A DNA stretch of 64,000 nt from Berberis thunbergii (GCA_003290165.1 QNQO01001169.1:248001-312000); one strand, 5' to 3'. Numbered from the stretch's first letter, positions 12,301 to 22,793 are shown. Numbers and translations: made by a program. The notes: generated by a model from the letters alone, not told the origin.

Positions 12301-15300
12301 TTGATTAGCGAAGAAGGTGCGATCCATCGCTGTTGGTTCATGGAGGAGAAGTTAGATCCACCGCTGTTGGTGATAGACGAAAACCTTCCATCTAATTTCT
12401 CAATGTGTTGCTTTTCACTTGACTCTCAAAGGATTTTGTTTTATAGATTTTGTTTTTTTTTTATTTTTTTATTTTTAATAAGGTTGACTGTGTTCTTATT
12501 TTTTTTTCTTTCATCTTTTTTGAAAATAAACTATTTAATTGTTTTTTTATTCAGTATATGTCTGAATATAGCAAATGATGATTACTTAATGGAATTCTCA
12601 AAGGATTTGCCAGTACCAATTTTAGTAATGTAGATTTTATCAAAACATAACTGAGGTCATTCATGCAATTTGAAGAAAAAATAAAAGAGTAGGTTTGAAT
12701 ATTTGTCCACAAATTCAACTTTGTATAATCATCATGATCAACTTTAGTAATTTGAGTTTTAATTAATTTTGTTCATGATTGTTAATTTTTCATGTTTTTA
12801 AATTTTGCATATGTATTTTGGATTAAATTGGATGTAATTGATAAGGTATTATGCTTAAGTTTTGTAAATTATTAAAGTTATAATACAAAACCTAAGACTG
12901 CCTAGGCTCCTGGGCGCTAGGCACCTGCTCGCCGCCCGCCTACCGCTTAGCGTTTTTTAGAACACTGGTCATAACTACCAGGTGTCAGGTGGTTATTGTA
13001 CTTTTTGAGTTGAGTTTTTTCCTTTATTTACAATCAACACCCCTAAGGCAAGCATGAACAATGACCCAAAGAATAAAAATCACAACGAGAGAAAATTTCC
13101 TTAAGTAAATATAAATCAGTAAATAACAATTCATAATACAAGAAATGGTAAAGAAGTAATTAACAATTTGATAGAATTCGTATTTTACACGTCTACAATG
13201 TAAAATTAGCAGTACACTTGTACTTTGTAAAATAAATTAAAAAAGTATATATAAATATAAAAATTGTATGAAGATCTGTCAAATAAATAAATAAAAAATA
13301 TTTTTTTTCTTGCTTTAGGTTAATGATTTTGCATTGGCCAAAGTGGTCGCTTCTTCTTTGATTTAACTTGAAAATGGGTTATCTACGATTCCACCATCTG
13401 GAGAAGAGTTTTCGACCTCTAGGATGAGAGGGGTTCTCACCTTACTTATTAGATTAAGAGGAGTTGCTCACGAATGCGGTTTTTGGGATTTTTTTTTTTT
13501 TTGGGGTGTGGGAGGAGGAGCAAAAATTGAGGGACTGCACCGATCGCACAAGCATGACCGAGAGGGGATTTCACGCCACGTGGTTTCCACTAAAAGTTGG
13601 AATATTCCATTAAATGCGGAATATGTAGTCTCCAACGTATTTAGCTCTTTTTCTGAATTGAAAGAGCCTCTCTCTTCCTTTCTCAAATTGAAACCTTTGA
13701 AATTATGCTCAACCCACTGAATGAGTTTGATGTTGTAAACACAAAAAGAAGACCCACAACAAATTCCTGTCTGGCTCTTTTCTTTCTCATTAACCAAGCT
13801 GTAGGAACACAAATTCCACCCTCCCTCCTGCTCAAATTGAACCAAGATGTGGTCAAGAACTTCATCATCATTAAAATTTTGTTTTCCTTAGTATAGAAAA
13901 TCAAATACTCGTTCAAACAGAACAATACCCTAAATTTAACGCGATTGAGAAACAGTGCGAGTCAAGGCAAGAAAATCTTCATCTTATCTTGCTTCAGAAA
14001 CTGCTTTGACTGTCTGGCCTTTTGCTTTTTGTCATGGAAAGAATATTGTGTCGTCTACTCTATGTTGAATGTCATTTTCTTTATACACATACAAAAGGAA
14101 AACAATACCTAGGGGTGAGCACGGTCTGGGATTGGCCTTGTCCTAGTCCCGATCTTAGTTCAGTGAAACGGGATCGGAACGGTTCGGGATAACAAATTTT
14201 TTTGGTCAAACCCGGTTTGAACTGGGACGGTCCTTGACCGAACCGTGCCATCCTGGTTCAACTTTTGTTATTTGTTTTTTTTAATATGGAAACTGAAAAC
14301 AAACACCCAGGCTCCTCACCTCCATCTCCTTCACGCTCACTCAACTTCTTCGCCTCCTTTACTCACTTTAATCTCCAATCATCTGTTCAATCTCTCTCAA
14401 CTTATCCTCCATTACTCCTCTCCATTGCCAGAACGGACTCATGGAGGTGAATTCCATCGCTGCTTCACCTTGATTTCCATGAAATTTGCTTCTCTTTTGA
14501 TAGATTGATTAGCGAAGAAGGTGCGATCCATCGCTGCTGGTTCATGGAGGAGAGGTTAGATCCATCGCTGTTGGTCATAGACGAAAACCTTCCATCTGAT
14601 TTCTCAATGTGTAGCTTCACTTGACTCTCTATACTCCAAAAACCACCCACAAAGTTTCAAACAAGAAAACTTAACTCACACTTAGTCACTCTCTCACAGA
14701 TAGAGAAGATTTTCCAACATGAAAACCCAAAAGGGGCATCATGGCTTCCTCACCATTGAAGAATCAAAAGCTTCCCATCTCCAATCCTCCAAAAGAGGAT
14801 GAAAGTCTCTTCAAGGGCCCAGCATGATCAAGAGAGGAGCCTACGCTGCCGACTTTTACATGTCTTGTGCAGGTTGGTTCTTTTCAATCAATCACTCTGG
14901 TTTTTGTGTTGAATTAGAGATTATTAGTAGCAATTAACGAGACCCCATTTTGAACATAAGGTGTTTGATGAAAACCCAATAATAAAGGCTTTATTTTTTG
15001 GATTTGATAAAACAGTTGGGCTTGGGCTTGCTAGTAATTGGGAAGGTTCGGGTCTGAATTTCTGGAACCGTTTCCGTCTTGATTCTAATCGGTTCGGGAC
15101 CGGGATGAAAATATCTAAAACTGTTTTTGCATGCTTTGAAACGGTCCAGAACCATACTGGTCCAGATCGGAATGAGATGGATCGGGATTCTTGCCCAGCC
15201 CAAACAATACCTTAAATTTAACGCAATTGAGAAACAATGCCAGCCAAGGCATGAAAATTTTCATCCTATCTTGCTCCAGAACCTGTTTTGATTGTCTAGT

Positions 15301-15719
15301 CTTTTGCTTTATATTGACCCGTGTAGGTAGTTATTATTATTTTTTGTTGGAGTTTAAAACAAAAAGGGTGTGATCTAAATAAGATTGACCTTTCTTTAAC
15401 AGACATGATTTAATGCTCAAGATGAGAGTCTGCATTAACAGTACTTGTCTTTTGTTCAGTTTACAGCTCATGGGATGTTGGAAAAGCCCAATGTTTTTCA
15501 TGGATCAAGGAACGTTTCAATGGCCCCAATTTTCAGTTTTGTGTGATTGGAGATGGCTGGGAAGAATGTGAAGCTGCACAAGCCATGAGATGGCCGTTTG
15601 TCCAAATCAACTTTCAACCAGGAGGTTCACACAGGTTTCCAGGTCTCACATGGAGAACAGTAGGCCACTACATTGACGTTGTATATAACACATCTGATAC
15701 TGAAGTTGATGAACATTAA
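3319..15719 (+). CDS. EYA: Plant EYA-like (Eyes absent homologue) HAD-family tyrosine phosphatase, five coding exons, one apparent -1 frameshift
   Basis: Exons: 3319-3576, 3926-4092, 7115-7208, 9362-9556, 15460-15719. About 324 residues if the frameshift is discounted; plant EYA proteins are about 300. The start is the first ATG after an in-frame TGA (3289-3291) in the same exon. The HAD nucleophile motif WDMDETL is at residues 33-39 (Asp34, Asp36), followed by the family blocks RSLLNGTYAE-like (KSLLNGTYAEAF), KLAYRHR, DGWLSSARAFLEQ, VTSGSLIPSLVK, VYSSWDVGK and GDGWEECEAAQAMRWPF. EYA proteins are Asp-based protein tyrosine phosphatases; the plant form is the phosphatase domain alone. Exon 2 changes frame at the T run 4015-4017: the first part reads to KDN, the rest (GDPSDD...KLAYRHR...KYSQ) is conserved in the next frame. 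Intron 1 uses a GC-AG pair. Identification is firm; whether the allele is functional is uncertain. Confidence 0.93.
3577..3925 (+). other. EYA intron 1, GC-AG type
   Basis: The exon ends GAACAA and the intron begins GCAAGT, the usual extended consensus of GC-AG introns. It ends GGAGCAG before ATTGAGAATTAC. The splice restores the conserved FFYEQ-IENYN reading in frame. No nearby GT gives that junction. Confidence 0.8.
4440..6201 (+). mobile_element. Degenerate LINE (L1-type) ORF2 C-terminal fragments in EYA intron 2
   Basis: Two pieces in broken frames. Near 4600-4750 a zf-RVT-like block is seen (LNGDNCNRRGI...CPLW...HLMFICPF). From about 4985 a collinear ORF2 tail follows: GRMKRIMRDFLWGSS (5045-5090), GRQMIANKYG, a zf-RVT block CVLCRHAKESVDHVLLTC (about 5813-5866), then TWTIWKERNRRIFEG (6017-6060), ending in a short A-run near 6193-6201. 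These are the standard C-terminal motifs of plant non-LTR reverse transcriptases. Stops and frameshifts make it a dead remnant; the RT active site is not present. Confidence 0.75.
7209..9361 (+). other. EYA intron 3
   Basis: A GT-AG intron (GTAAGC ... ATGCAG). It holds a 17-base G run (7465-7481) and a diverged two-copy tandem repeat (7605-8340). Nothing coding was found between 8341 and 9361. Confidence 0.7.
7605..8340. repeat. Diverged tandem duplication, two units of about 370 bp
   Basis: Units about 7605-7985 and 7998-8340 share landmarks in the same order: AAGTAACCTATGTAATA / AAATAACCTACGTTATA, GGGACACTCTTGTAC / GGGGACACGCTTGTAC, GAAAGATATCTG, and a CGACACG-type end. Identity is moderate with indels, so the duplication is old. 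Its origin is unknown. Confidence 0.6.
10241..10827. mobile_element. hAT family 1, copy 2
   Basis: 587 bp, ends CAGTGTTCTAAAAAT / TTTTTAGAACACTG, perfect 8-bp target duplication GTCATAAC (10233-10240, 10828-10835). It has the same core as copy 1 but in opposite orientation, with GCCTAGGCG-rich flanks. Non-autonomous. Confidence 0.9.
11914..12435. mobile_element. hAT family 2 (TAGGGGTGGGCA type), left part only
   Basis: It begins TAGGGGTGGGCA directly after ACAATACC (11906-11913), the same junction as the complete copy at 14110. It is cut at the duplication joint near 12425-12435, so the right end is absent. Confidence 0.8.
12440..12967. mobile_element. hAT family 1, copy 3 (left end missing)
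   Basis: Collinear with copy 2 from the AATAAGGTTGACTGTG point to the end TTTTTTAGAACACTG, then GTCATAAC. The other terminus was lost at the tandem-duplication joint, so this is a duplicate of copy 2 and not an independent insertion. Confidence 0.85.
14110..15203. mobile_element. hAT family 2, complete copy
   Basis: 1094 bp; starts TAGGGGTGAGCA, ends TTGCCCAGCCCAA, flanked by an 8-bp duplication ACAATACC (14102-14109, 15204-15211). The ends carry repeated GGGATCGG / CGGTTCGGGA-type motifs. The centre is a pyrimidine-rich stretch resembling a 5' leader, followed by short open frames, with no transposase. The 110 bp after it (15212-15330) resembles 13930-14040 upstream, so the target already contained a small tandem repeat. 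Confidence 0.85.
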
Positions 15720-18377
15720 ATTGATACATCAGCTGGAGACTGTAAGTTCTTAGAATTTTAGTTTCAACATATCTGAAATGTCTGATTGTCTATCATGTGT
15801 ACCTTTACGGGCATATCTTGAATTTTCTTTAGCTCAAGTCTTGCTGTTGATCATGACAGTCATATGCTTAGGAAAGTGGTATAATAAACTTCAGTTCTTA
15901 TTTATTGTATTTCACCTCTCAAAATCCTCTGGACCATCTTTGACATTGCTCAAGCTCCCCTGCACCTGTTACCTACTTTTGGTAGGTGAGCTGGACTTGA
16001 GCCCGATGTCTTATGGATACTGTGTCGACCATTTTAGCTTATGGGCTCAAGCCCCTCTTCATATGCTGCTAGGATTTGTAGGAGTGTCAAAGACTCTTTC
16101 CTGTGCTCCGTTAAGATAAAGAGTACAATTAGGGGAAAATGTTGACCTTTTAAGTTTATGTTCTGTTGATTAGCCTGTGTTATACATCCTAGTATGCTGT
16201 TTAATCACCATTCGCTTACCATACATGCTTGCAGATAGGATGCTACCATCTGAATGGTTTCACCCATTTATTTGAAATGAATTGGAAGTAATTTGTATGG
16301 TTTTAAGATTATCCGATATGTGATTGGTTCACCACTCGAATGGTTACAATAATTTAATTAGTCTAATGCCACAGCTACGGAATCTTGTTAACTATTGGTA
16401 GCTAGTGGAAAATAATAGATGGGTTAGCCAATGATATCCTCCTCATTTGAACACCAAATCTCGTTCTTGAAAGACAACCAAGATCCCAAATTTGTCTCTT
16501 TAATGTTACTTGATAGATGTTTATCGTTTTTCAATCCCACTTGGAACCAGTTTATATAAAGAGGATATCATTTTAAAAAAAAATTGACATATTTGTAATT
16601 TTCTTCATGTGTAAAAAGTCTGAAGTTACTGGTTTCAACGGTGAGGTGTGGTATATGTACCCGTTTGTTTGTTTGTTTGTGTTTTTTTTTAAATCTCTTA
16701 ACCCTTCCCACCCCAGATGCCGTTGGTTGGGTTTGATCCCGTAACCTAGTGATATCATTCACTAGTGGTTCTCAACCACCGAGATATGGTATCTCTACCA
16801 GTTGAAGGAATGGAAAACCCATATTCTGAAACAGTCTACACAAGCTTCCCTTTTGGAAAACACAAAGTACATAAAATAAAAGACATGACATGTGAGTATT
16901 AGTTAGGAAGGAAATGGCTATACATGTTGCGGTAGAAATATTGCTTTACTTATTTGTAGGCTTAGGTGGTGTGTGTGTTTTTGATGACCACCACCAAGTT
17001 ATGGACCATCACTGCAAACCAAGTGAGCATGGCGTCAAGTTTATTAATTGATGGACAGACATTTCCCTTTCATCTTTTCATAATATTTCGCCATATTTCT
17101 TGCGATCTTGACATCTGAAAACTCATTATGAAGGGATGATTCTCACTCTCCCTTCCAACCTCCTTAATTGATATCGAATTTTATGGTCCAGGGCTTTGGA
17201 TCCATGCATTCATATCAACTACAATAGACCAAAAGCCAGATGCCGCGCAAGAAGTACATGTTTAAACTGAAGGAAGAAAAATATTTTGATGGTGTAATTT
17301 ACTGTGATGGCGATTTGGAATCAAAATGCAGTGCGGAGAAAAGCCAGAAAAAAAAAAAAAAACTAGACTAGAAAAATGGTCGAAGGAGTACTGGTCCATC
17401 TCTCTTTGCATTTGCATATACTTATCTTTCAAACTTTTTGGGGTTATTTTGGATTTGCACCAGGAAGAAACAAAATGCAAGGAAACTTCCTTATCGTCGT
17501 CCTTGATCTTGATACTCCCTCCCAGTTCGTTCATTCATTCATTCATCGATTAGATCCTTCTGGCCTCTTCTCGATCTTCTTCCTTGCTGTTTCATATATC
17601 TGTAAATGTACATAAAAATGTAGTAATAATTGAACTTTTCAATTCAATGACACTGAAGTGAAGGATAATGTTCATTTACGACTAGTTCTATTTCTGCTTA
17701 AGCAGTCCTTAGATCATCTTGACATTTTTACGGGAATGGATAAGAAGCTAAATTTATTGTTTGCTAGCTTTATCGCTGATACTGTTTTCTCCATTCTTTT
17801 TTAGCTATTGTTATCAAAATATAGAAAAAGAAAAAAATATCGTCCCATCAGATGTTTTCCCTTAAAGATATAATCTACATCAACAATTCTAGTAAGTCTT
17901 GTTTGTTAGTATTTTTTGGGTTTTTTTTTACACTTCTACTTCTTCTATAGATAGTGTTTTAAAAAGAATCGATAAAAAAAAAAAAAAAGGCCAAAAAAAG
18001 CTGGCTAGATTCACTCAATCCACATAGAGTCCAACAAAGCATCAAGCAAAAGCAGTGCAAATGGAAATGGATGGGGTCAGTCAGACTCAGCATAGAGTGT
18101 ATCAAATTCAAAAAAGGATTTGAGAGAAACAAGAGGACTTGTGGCTTTGAGTTTGACAGACTACATATAGGAAAGGAAATCCATCAACATCCTCTTTCTT
18201 CAATAATGTTCTATTATTTTGCAAGGAAAATATCAATTAGATATCCAATTAAGTCGACTGTGGGGGCATGATGTATATAGGAAAGGAAATCCACACAATC
18301 ATGTGTTTTTTATCACAAATATCACCACAAAGTCATAACTTAGTCGGTAATTAGTTTTCTTTCTTTGTTTCACCATA
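15720..18377. other. EYA 3' flank and intergenic DNA
   Basis: The start probably contains the EYA 3' UTR, but a polyadenylation site cannot be fixed. Apart from a SINE-like piece at 16681-16800 no element or gene is recognised. The short frames at 15778-16119 and 17262-17615 show no family resemblance. Confidence 0.45.
16681..16800 (-). mobile_element. tRNA-derived SINE fragment
   Basis: On the minus strand: TGGTAGAGATACCATATC, a box A-like TGGTTGAGAACC, a box B-like GGGATCAAACCC, then a body ending in an A-run (T-run 16682-16690 on plus). Order and spacing fit a tRNA-derived SINE head and tail. No clear target duplication was found. Confidence 0.5.
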
Positions 18378-18567
18378 GAGTGATTCTACATGGCGAGGAA
18401 ATGAGCGATGGGAGTGAGGTGGCGGGGTGGGAGCCGTTCACTCCACTCGAGATGCGTGTGCAAAAAGTTAATGCACACATCTCGAGTGAGGTAAACGGCT
18501 CCCACCCCCGCCACCTCACTTCCCTCGCTCGTTTCCTCGCTCATTTCCTCGAGACTTAGAATTTCTG
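18378..18567. mobile_element. Mutator-like hairpin MITE, copy H1
   Basis: A 190-bp near-perfect inverted repeat with GC-rich arms of about 75 bp (core GAGGTGGCGGGGTGGGAGCC and its complement). Flanked by a perfect 9-bp duplication TTCACCATA (18369-18377, 18568-18576). Left end GAGTGATTCTA; right end, reverse-complemented, CAGAAATTCTA. A 9-bp duplication points to the Mutator superfamily. Confidence 0.85.
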
Positions 18568-18576
18568 TTCACCATA

Positions 18577-19493
18577 AGACCCTCGATTTTGCTCTTAGTT
18601 CAACACGAGTTATATATTCTTCAACCTTTGATGAGGCATAATTCAATGAAATAGATCAAGAGCTAATTAAAAGTATAGATATTGCATGTAAAATGTTATC
18701 TAACAATGGCATTGAACCTATCTCATACCGTACTTTATAGAAATTGAATTCACGTCATTTCTTTAGTTAATTCGGCAAAGGTGAGAGTGATTTTGGGCTG
18801 AATTAGGGATTTGGAGTTTTCTCGTATAATTTAGTAAAGTTGAAATTTGGGATTATTTTTTTCAACTGGTCAATTGGGGCAAATGGATTTTGATCGAAGA
18901 AAATTAGAAAAATATGAGTAAGTTAAAACAAAAAAGAGGAGGTAGTGGTTCCATCAAGCTCAAATGTTGATAATTTTCATCTCAAGTATCAATCATGCAT
19001 TGAATGTATCAAAAGCCTAGCAATATTTAATTTCATGATGGAGCTTAGTATGTAACTAAGAAATGCTTGATGTAATTATTGTTGCGGTGAATGAGAATGA
19101 AGTGAATAACTTTCATAGTATTTCGGCTATGATTTCAATGTGAACGTACAAGATCTTGAAATTATTGTCATGAAGAAGATCTAGTTTATGCTATAATTAC
19201 ATGTTTAGTGAACTACAGTGAGACGGGTGAAAGATCTAGTGCAATTGTTGCATGATTTAGTAATATTTGACGTGGAAAATTCACTATTTTGTTTCGTTGT
19301 TAATTTATTTCATAGAATTATGCTTCATCGATTTGCATTGGAAGTTGAAGAATATGGAACTTGCGAAGAAAGAAAAACTAAAAGTTGACTTAGTTATGAC
19401 TTTGTGGCGGGATTTGTAATAAAAACACAACTAATAATTATTTATGTGGGGGTGCGATAAAAACTTTGCATTATATGCTCTCTTTATTTACAC
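18577..19493. other. Unassigned intergenic sequence
   Basis: No gene, repeat or hairpin recognised; AT-rich. Confidence 0.4.
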
Positions 19494-19978
19494 AACGAGT
19501 CTACGGAGCCACGTCTGGGGCTTTGTTTGAGCTCGAACGTGGCACGTGCTTGTGGAGAGAGTGAAAAACTCGTTTTACAAAACAGAATTTAACGCTAACA
19601 ACGTTAACTAAAATGATCTAGATCTAGGGTTTCGAGGGAGAGCTTGATTTCATCCTTCCTTCAAGGGAGATCTAGGGTTTCAAGGGAGAGCTCAAGCTCA
19701 ATTTTCTTCATTCCGTCGCTCAAGCTTGTCTCAGTTGTTCGATTTCTTTCAAGTTCGATTCCTTTGCTCCCCCAATACAGAGAACCAAAAGATTTGGAAG
19801 GTAATTTCTATGCAACTTGATTTACAATAGAAGTCTTTTGGTTCTCTTTATTGGGGGAGTGAAGGAATCAAACTTAGAAGAAGTCGAGCGATTGAGATGA
19901 GCTTGAGTGAAGAAAGGAAGAAATCGAGCTTGAGCTCTCCCTTGAAATCCTAGATCTAAATCTGTTTTAATTTTTTTT

Positions 19979-20790
19979 AAGGGTGGGCATCCCATCCCAT
20001 CCTGCGAGCCCGATCCCGTCCTGTCCCATATTGTTTTTTCGGGTCTTATTGGGATTGATCAATCCATCCCGTCCCAATCTAGAATGGGATGGGATGGGCT
20101 AAAGATTTTCAATCCTGCCAATCTCATCTCGTCCTGAGCTGATTTTTTTAATATTTATTAATAATAATTTTAATATTTTTATTTACATATTTATTTTAAG
20201 ATTGCAATTTTTTGGATGCCCACATAATATCAATTGAGGAGATAGCATATGGGATATCATTATCTACATATGTTACAATAACATTATTACCGTAACATTT
20301 ACAATATGGAGTATCATTATCTACCTATGTTAAAGTAACATATGGAGTAACATTATCTACATATGTCACAATCCAATACATATTATCTACATATGTCACA
20401 TATTATATGTGTACAGTACATATTATCTACAGAATAATTCTAGGGAGCCTGGGTCTGCTGCCTGGGTTTGCAGCCTGGGTGGGCGAAATTACCCTTTTGC
20501 CCTTTCTTTGTTGTTTTTATATTTAAAGAGTGGTTAAAAAGGCAGGGGCAAAAATGTAAAAATACCACTCAGGCTGCAAACCCATGCCGCAGACCCAGGC
20601 TCCCTAGAAGCACTCTTATCTACATATGGAGTAACATTATTTCAGTGATATTATCTTTGAGTTACAATATAGTATCTTTGAGTATAGTATTTTTTTATTT
20701 TACAATATGAAGCATGCTGGTCCCGTCCCGTCTCATCCTATTCCGAATCCGTTTGAGATGGGACGAGGTGTATCCCGTCCCGTGCCCAAG
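19979..20790. mobile_element. Non-autonomous hAT-like element nested in the foldback
   Basis: Starts AAGGGTGGGCATCCC and ends CGTCCCGTGCCCAAG, like family 2 ends, with repeated CCCATCCC / CCCGTCCC motifs inside both termini. The middle holds degenerate repeats of ATTATCTACATATG and one hairpin MITE. The target duplication is not clear, so the superfamily rests on the end sequence. Confidence 0.6.
20432..20615. mobile_element. Mutator-like hairpin MITE, copy H2
   Basis: A 184-bp inverted repeat: left GAATAATTCTAGGGAGCC, right (reverse-complemented) GAGTGCTTCTAGGGAGCC. Stems contain CTGGGTCTGC and GGGTTTGCAGCCT with complements. Flanked by the 9-mer TTATCTACA on both sides (20423-20431, 20616-20624). 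The host region repeats that motif, so this duplication alone is weak evidence. Confidence 0.8.
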
Positions 20791-20951
20791 CAACAAAAAT
20801 TTGCTTTAGTTAACACTGTTAGCGTTAAATTATGTTTTGTAAAACGAATTTTTCACTATGTCCACATCTGGGCTCAAACACGGTTCTCAAACGTGGCTTT
20901 GTAAACTTGTTATTATTTATATGTTGTACTATAGTTTTACTTTATTAAAAT

Positions 20952-21056
20952 GAGCCCTTCTAAGAAGCGAGCACCTATCCCTCTCTAGATAAGCGACGAC
21001 ATGCATCTCGAGGGATACGGGTGGTTACACCCATCCCTCGCTCTCTAGAAATTTTG
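20952..21056. mobile_element. Mutator-like hairpin MITE, copy H3
   Basis: 105 bp; left end GAGCCCTTCTAAGAAGCGAG, right end (reverse-complemented) CAAAATTTCTAGAGAGCGAG. The stem contains TATCCCTC / GAGGGATA. Flanks TATTAAAAT / TATTAAAAG form a 9-bp duplication with one mismatch. Confidence 0.75.
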
Positions 21057-21065
21057 TATTAAAAG

Positions 21066-22442
21066 TTAAAGTTTTACTTTATTAAAAGTTAAAGCATAAA
21101 ATAGAACGGGAAATTGTACTTAAAAACACTTGTCCCATCAACGATGATGATCGATGCATTGAGGATCTCCAATAGGGGTCGTAAAAGTTGTTTTAGGGCA
21201 CATTCCATCCAAACTTTTGGTAATCCACTATATTTGCAACTCCAAAAACACAAGGAGAGGGTCAAAGCATGTGTTTGCTCAAAATTATTGTCATTCAACA
21301 CCCTCCCTATATATATTTCTACCATTCCTTTTCCCACATATGAAGTACTTCCTTTTTGCTGTTCATTAAAAACACTTTGGTAGAAGAAGAATTGCAAAGC
21401 TAGAAAGTCCCTTCTTGCAAGCTTAGAAAGTTTGAAAGACTTTGGAGCTAACTTTTATAAAATATAACTTCTTGTATTGATTAATTTCTACTATTATACC
21501 GCAAACTATGCTTTATGCATCTCCTTCTAATGTTTTGGAAAACACTTTGATTAATAAAAAAAAACTTGTAATAGTTATTCCAAGACAATTGACTTACAAA
21601 GGACAAAAAAAATGTTTTGTGTGTTGGTTTACATACATACAAGACATGTTTTTTTAGTAAATTTGTTCCCAGTTCCATTTGAGCTAAAAGTTTCAGTCTG
21701 TTTCGACATGCATTCCTCACGATACATGTCTAAAAAAATGACAATCAACTTGCACAAGAAATAAATTTTATGTTGCTACATTATGCTAAATTTTTTATAG
21801 AGCAGGCAGATTAACGTTGGGAGCGTTGTGTTAAAGTTTTAATTTGATGCGAAAAGTGCTCCTTAAGATAAGCGTAAAAAAATATATATATATTTTTACC
21901 AACTTGCGTATGAACTATATTTTCCGGTTGCCCTGTTTCAGCTAATGTTTTTTTAGAGAGGACATGGATTAAGGTTAAAAATTAATTCGTTATGCTCAAT
22001 AAGCCAAGCGTTACTCTAGATATTTGACAAAAAAAATTACAAATTTGAATCATCTGGCACAAGAATTATGTTCTTTTTTATAAATTTTGAGCAATCATGA
22101 GAATTGTTCAAGAAAGAATTTGTTTGATCAATTCATGTAACAACTTTACACTCGGTTAATTGAATAAACTCAACTATACACCTTTTTATCATTGTACTAC
22201 AGTGTCAAAATGAATCTAACCTCACAAATTGTGGCGTATAAAAATAGTGAAGGTCGAAAAAGTTCAGTAAATGAAGGCTCGTGTTATTTTCCAAGTAATA
22301 ATAATGCTCTACTATTTATACTACTTTGTCAAGGACAAACTCAACCACACAATTATACTCGTATAATGTCAATGACACTATTGATAAATAATCAAAATAA
22401 GACTTTGAATAAATTAGAACTACCACGAACATGAAAAAAAAA
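21066..22442. other. Unassigned intergenic sequence
   Basis: AT-rich, no recognisable gene or transposon. The frame at 21089-21397 and its antisense show no family signature. Confidence 0.4.
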
Positions 22443-22575
22443 GAATAAGTCTAGAGAGCCAGGTCAGGCGCGCAAGGCTTACTTTCTACCCTTTATCATC
22501 TTAGAGATGGAAAATTATGATCATCTCCAGAATGATGAAGGGTAGAGAGCTAGGCCTGGCTCTCTAGAATTTAGG
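22443..22575. mobile_element. Mutator-like hairpin MITE, copy H4
   Basis: 133 bp; left GAATAAGTCTAGAGAGCCAGG, right (reverse-complemented) CCTAAATTCTAGAGAGCCAGG. The stem continues to AGGGTAGA / TCTACCCT. Flanks are A-rich (AAAAAAAAA / AAAAAAGAA), compatible with but not proving a 9-bp duplication. Confidence 0.75.
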
Positions 22576-22687
22576 AAAAAAGAAAGTGTGGAGTATAAGA
22601 ATGAGGGGCAACTAACAGTTTTTGTTAAAAAAGTAGGTGTTGTACAAAACTAAGCACCTAGTATAACTCTATGGTACAAAATTATAC

Positions 22688-22784
22688 GAGTAAGGCTAGG
22701 GAGCAAGGGAGAGGCGAGGCCTTGAGGACGATAGATGGTGGTGGGCCTCCCTCGCCTCTCCGCCCTCGCTCCCTAGAATCAGCG
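22688..22784. mobile_element. Mutator-like hairpin MITE, copy H5
   Basis: 97 bp; left GAGTAAGGCTAGGGAGC, right (reverse-complemented) CGCTGATTCTAGGGAGC. Stem GGGAGAGGCGAGG with its complement. Flanks AAATTATAC / AAGTTATAC are a 9-bp duplication with one mismatch. Confidence 0.8.
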
Positions 22785-22793
22785 AAGTTATAC

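Larger units (their letters stand above)
10335..14630. repeat. Large tandem duplication, two units of about 2.15 kb
   Basis: Unit A (about 10335-12435) and unit B (about 12455-14630) are collinear: part of hAT family 1, the GTCATAACTAYCAGGTG flank (10828 and 12968), a shared 1.1-kb middle, and the left half of a family 2 hAT (11914 and 14110). Unit A ends abruptly inside family 2 and is joined to the middle of family 1 at about 12425-12455. Differences are scattered substitutions and small indels. Confidence 0.85.
9557..15459 (+). other. EYA intron 4 (5.9 kb), built largely of hAT elements and a tandem duplication
   Basis: A GT-AG intron (GGTCAG ... TTGTTCAG). The ends restore the junction LHQN-VYSSWD. 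Nearly all of 10241-15330 is explained by two hAT families and a 2.1-kb tandem duplication, listed separately. Nothing was recognised in 9557-10232. Confidence 0.75.
19494..20911. mobile_element. Large foldback element with about 300-bp arms, interrupted by a nested hAT
   Basis: The left arm (19494 to about 19800) and right arm (about 19840-19978 plus 20791-20911) are inverted copies. Outer parts: AACGAGTCTACGGAGCC against AACAAGTTTACAAAGCC, then CGTTTTACAAAACA and AATTTAACGCTAACA in both. Inner parts: GATCTAGGGTTTC and GAGAGCTCAAGCT with complements near 19930-19965; the tip carries AGAACCAAAAGA / TCTTTTGGTTCTC. A hAT-like insertion (19979-20790) splits the right arm. Target duplication is unclear (TTATTTAC / TTATTTAT are candidates). 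No coding capacity. Confidence 0.75.

Noticed and set aside
11268..13845. Several overlapping 80-125-residue frames on both strands, present twice
   Set aside because: They look conserved only because the DNA is tandemly duplicated. They lie in an intron, overlap on both strands and carry no motif.
18378..18567. Hairpin H1 as a bacterial-type terminator or CRISPR-like repeat
   Set aside because: Plant nuclear DNA; a single palindrome with a target duplication.
20432..20615. Hairpin H2 as a microRNA gene
   Set aside because: The 9-bp flanking repeats and the shared ends with four other hairpins show a MITE. Small RNAs remain possible, but there is no precursor evidence.
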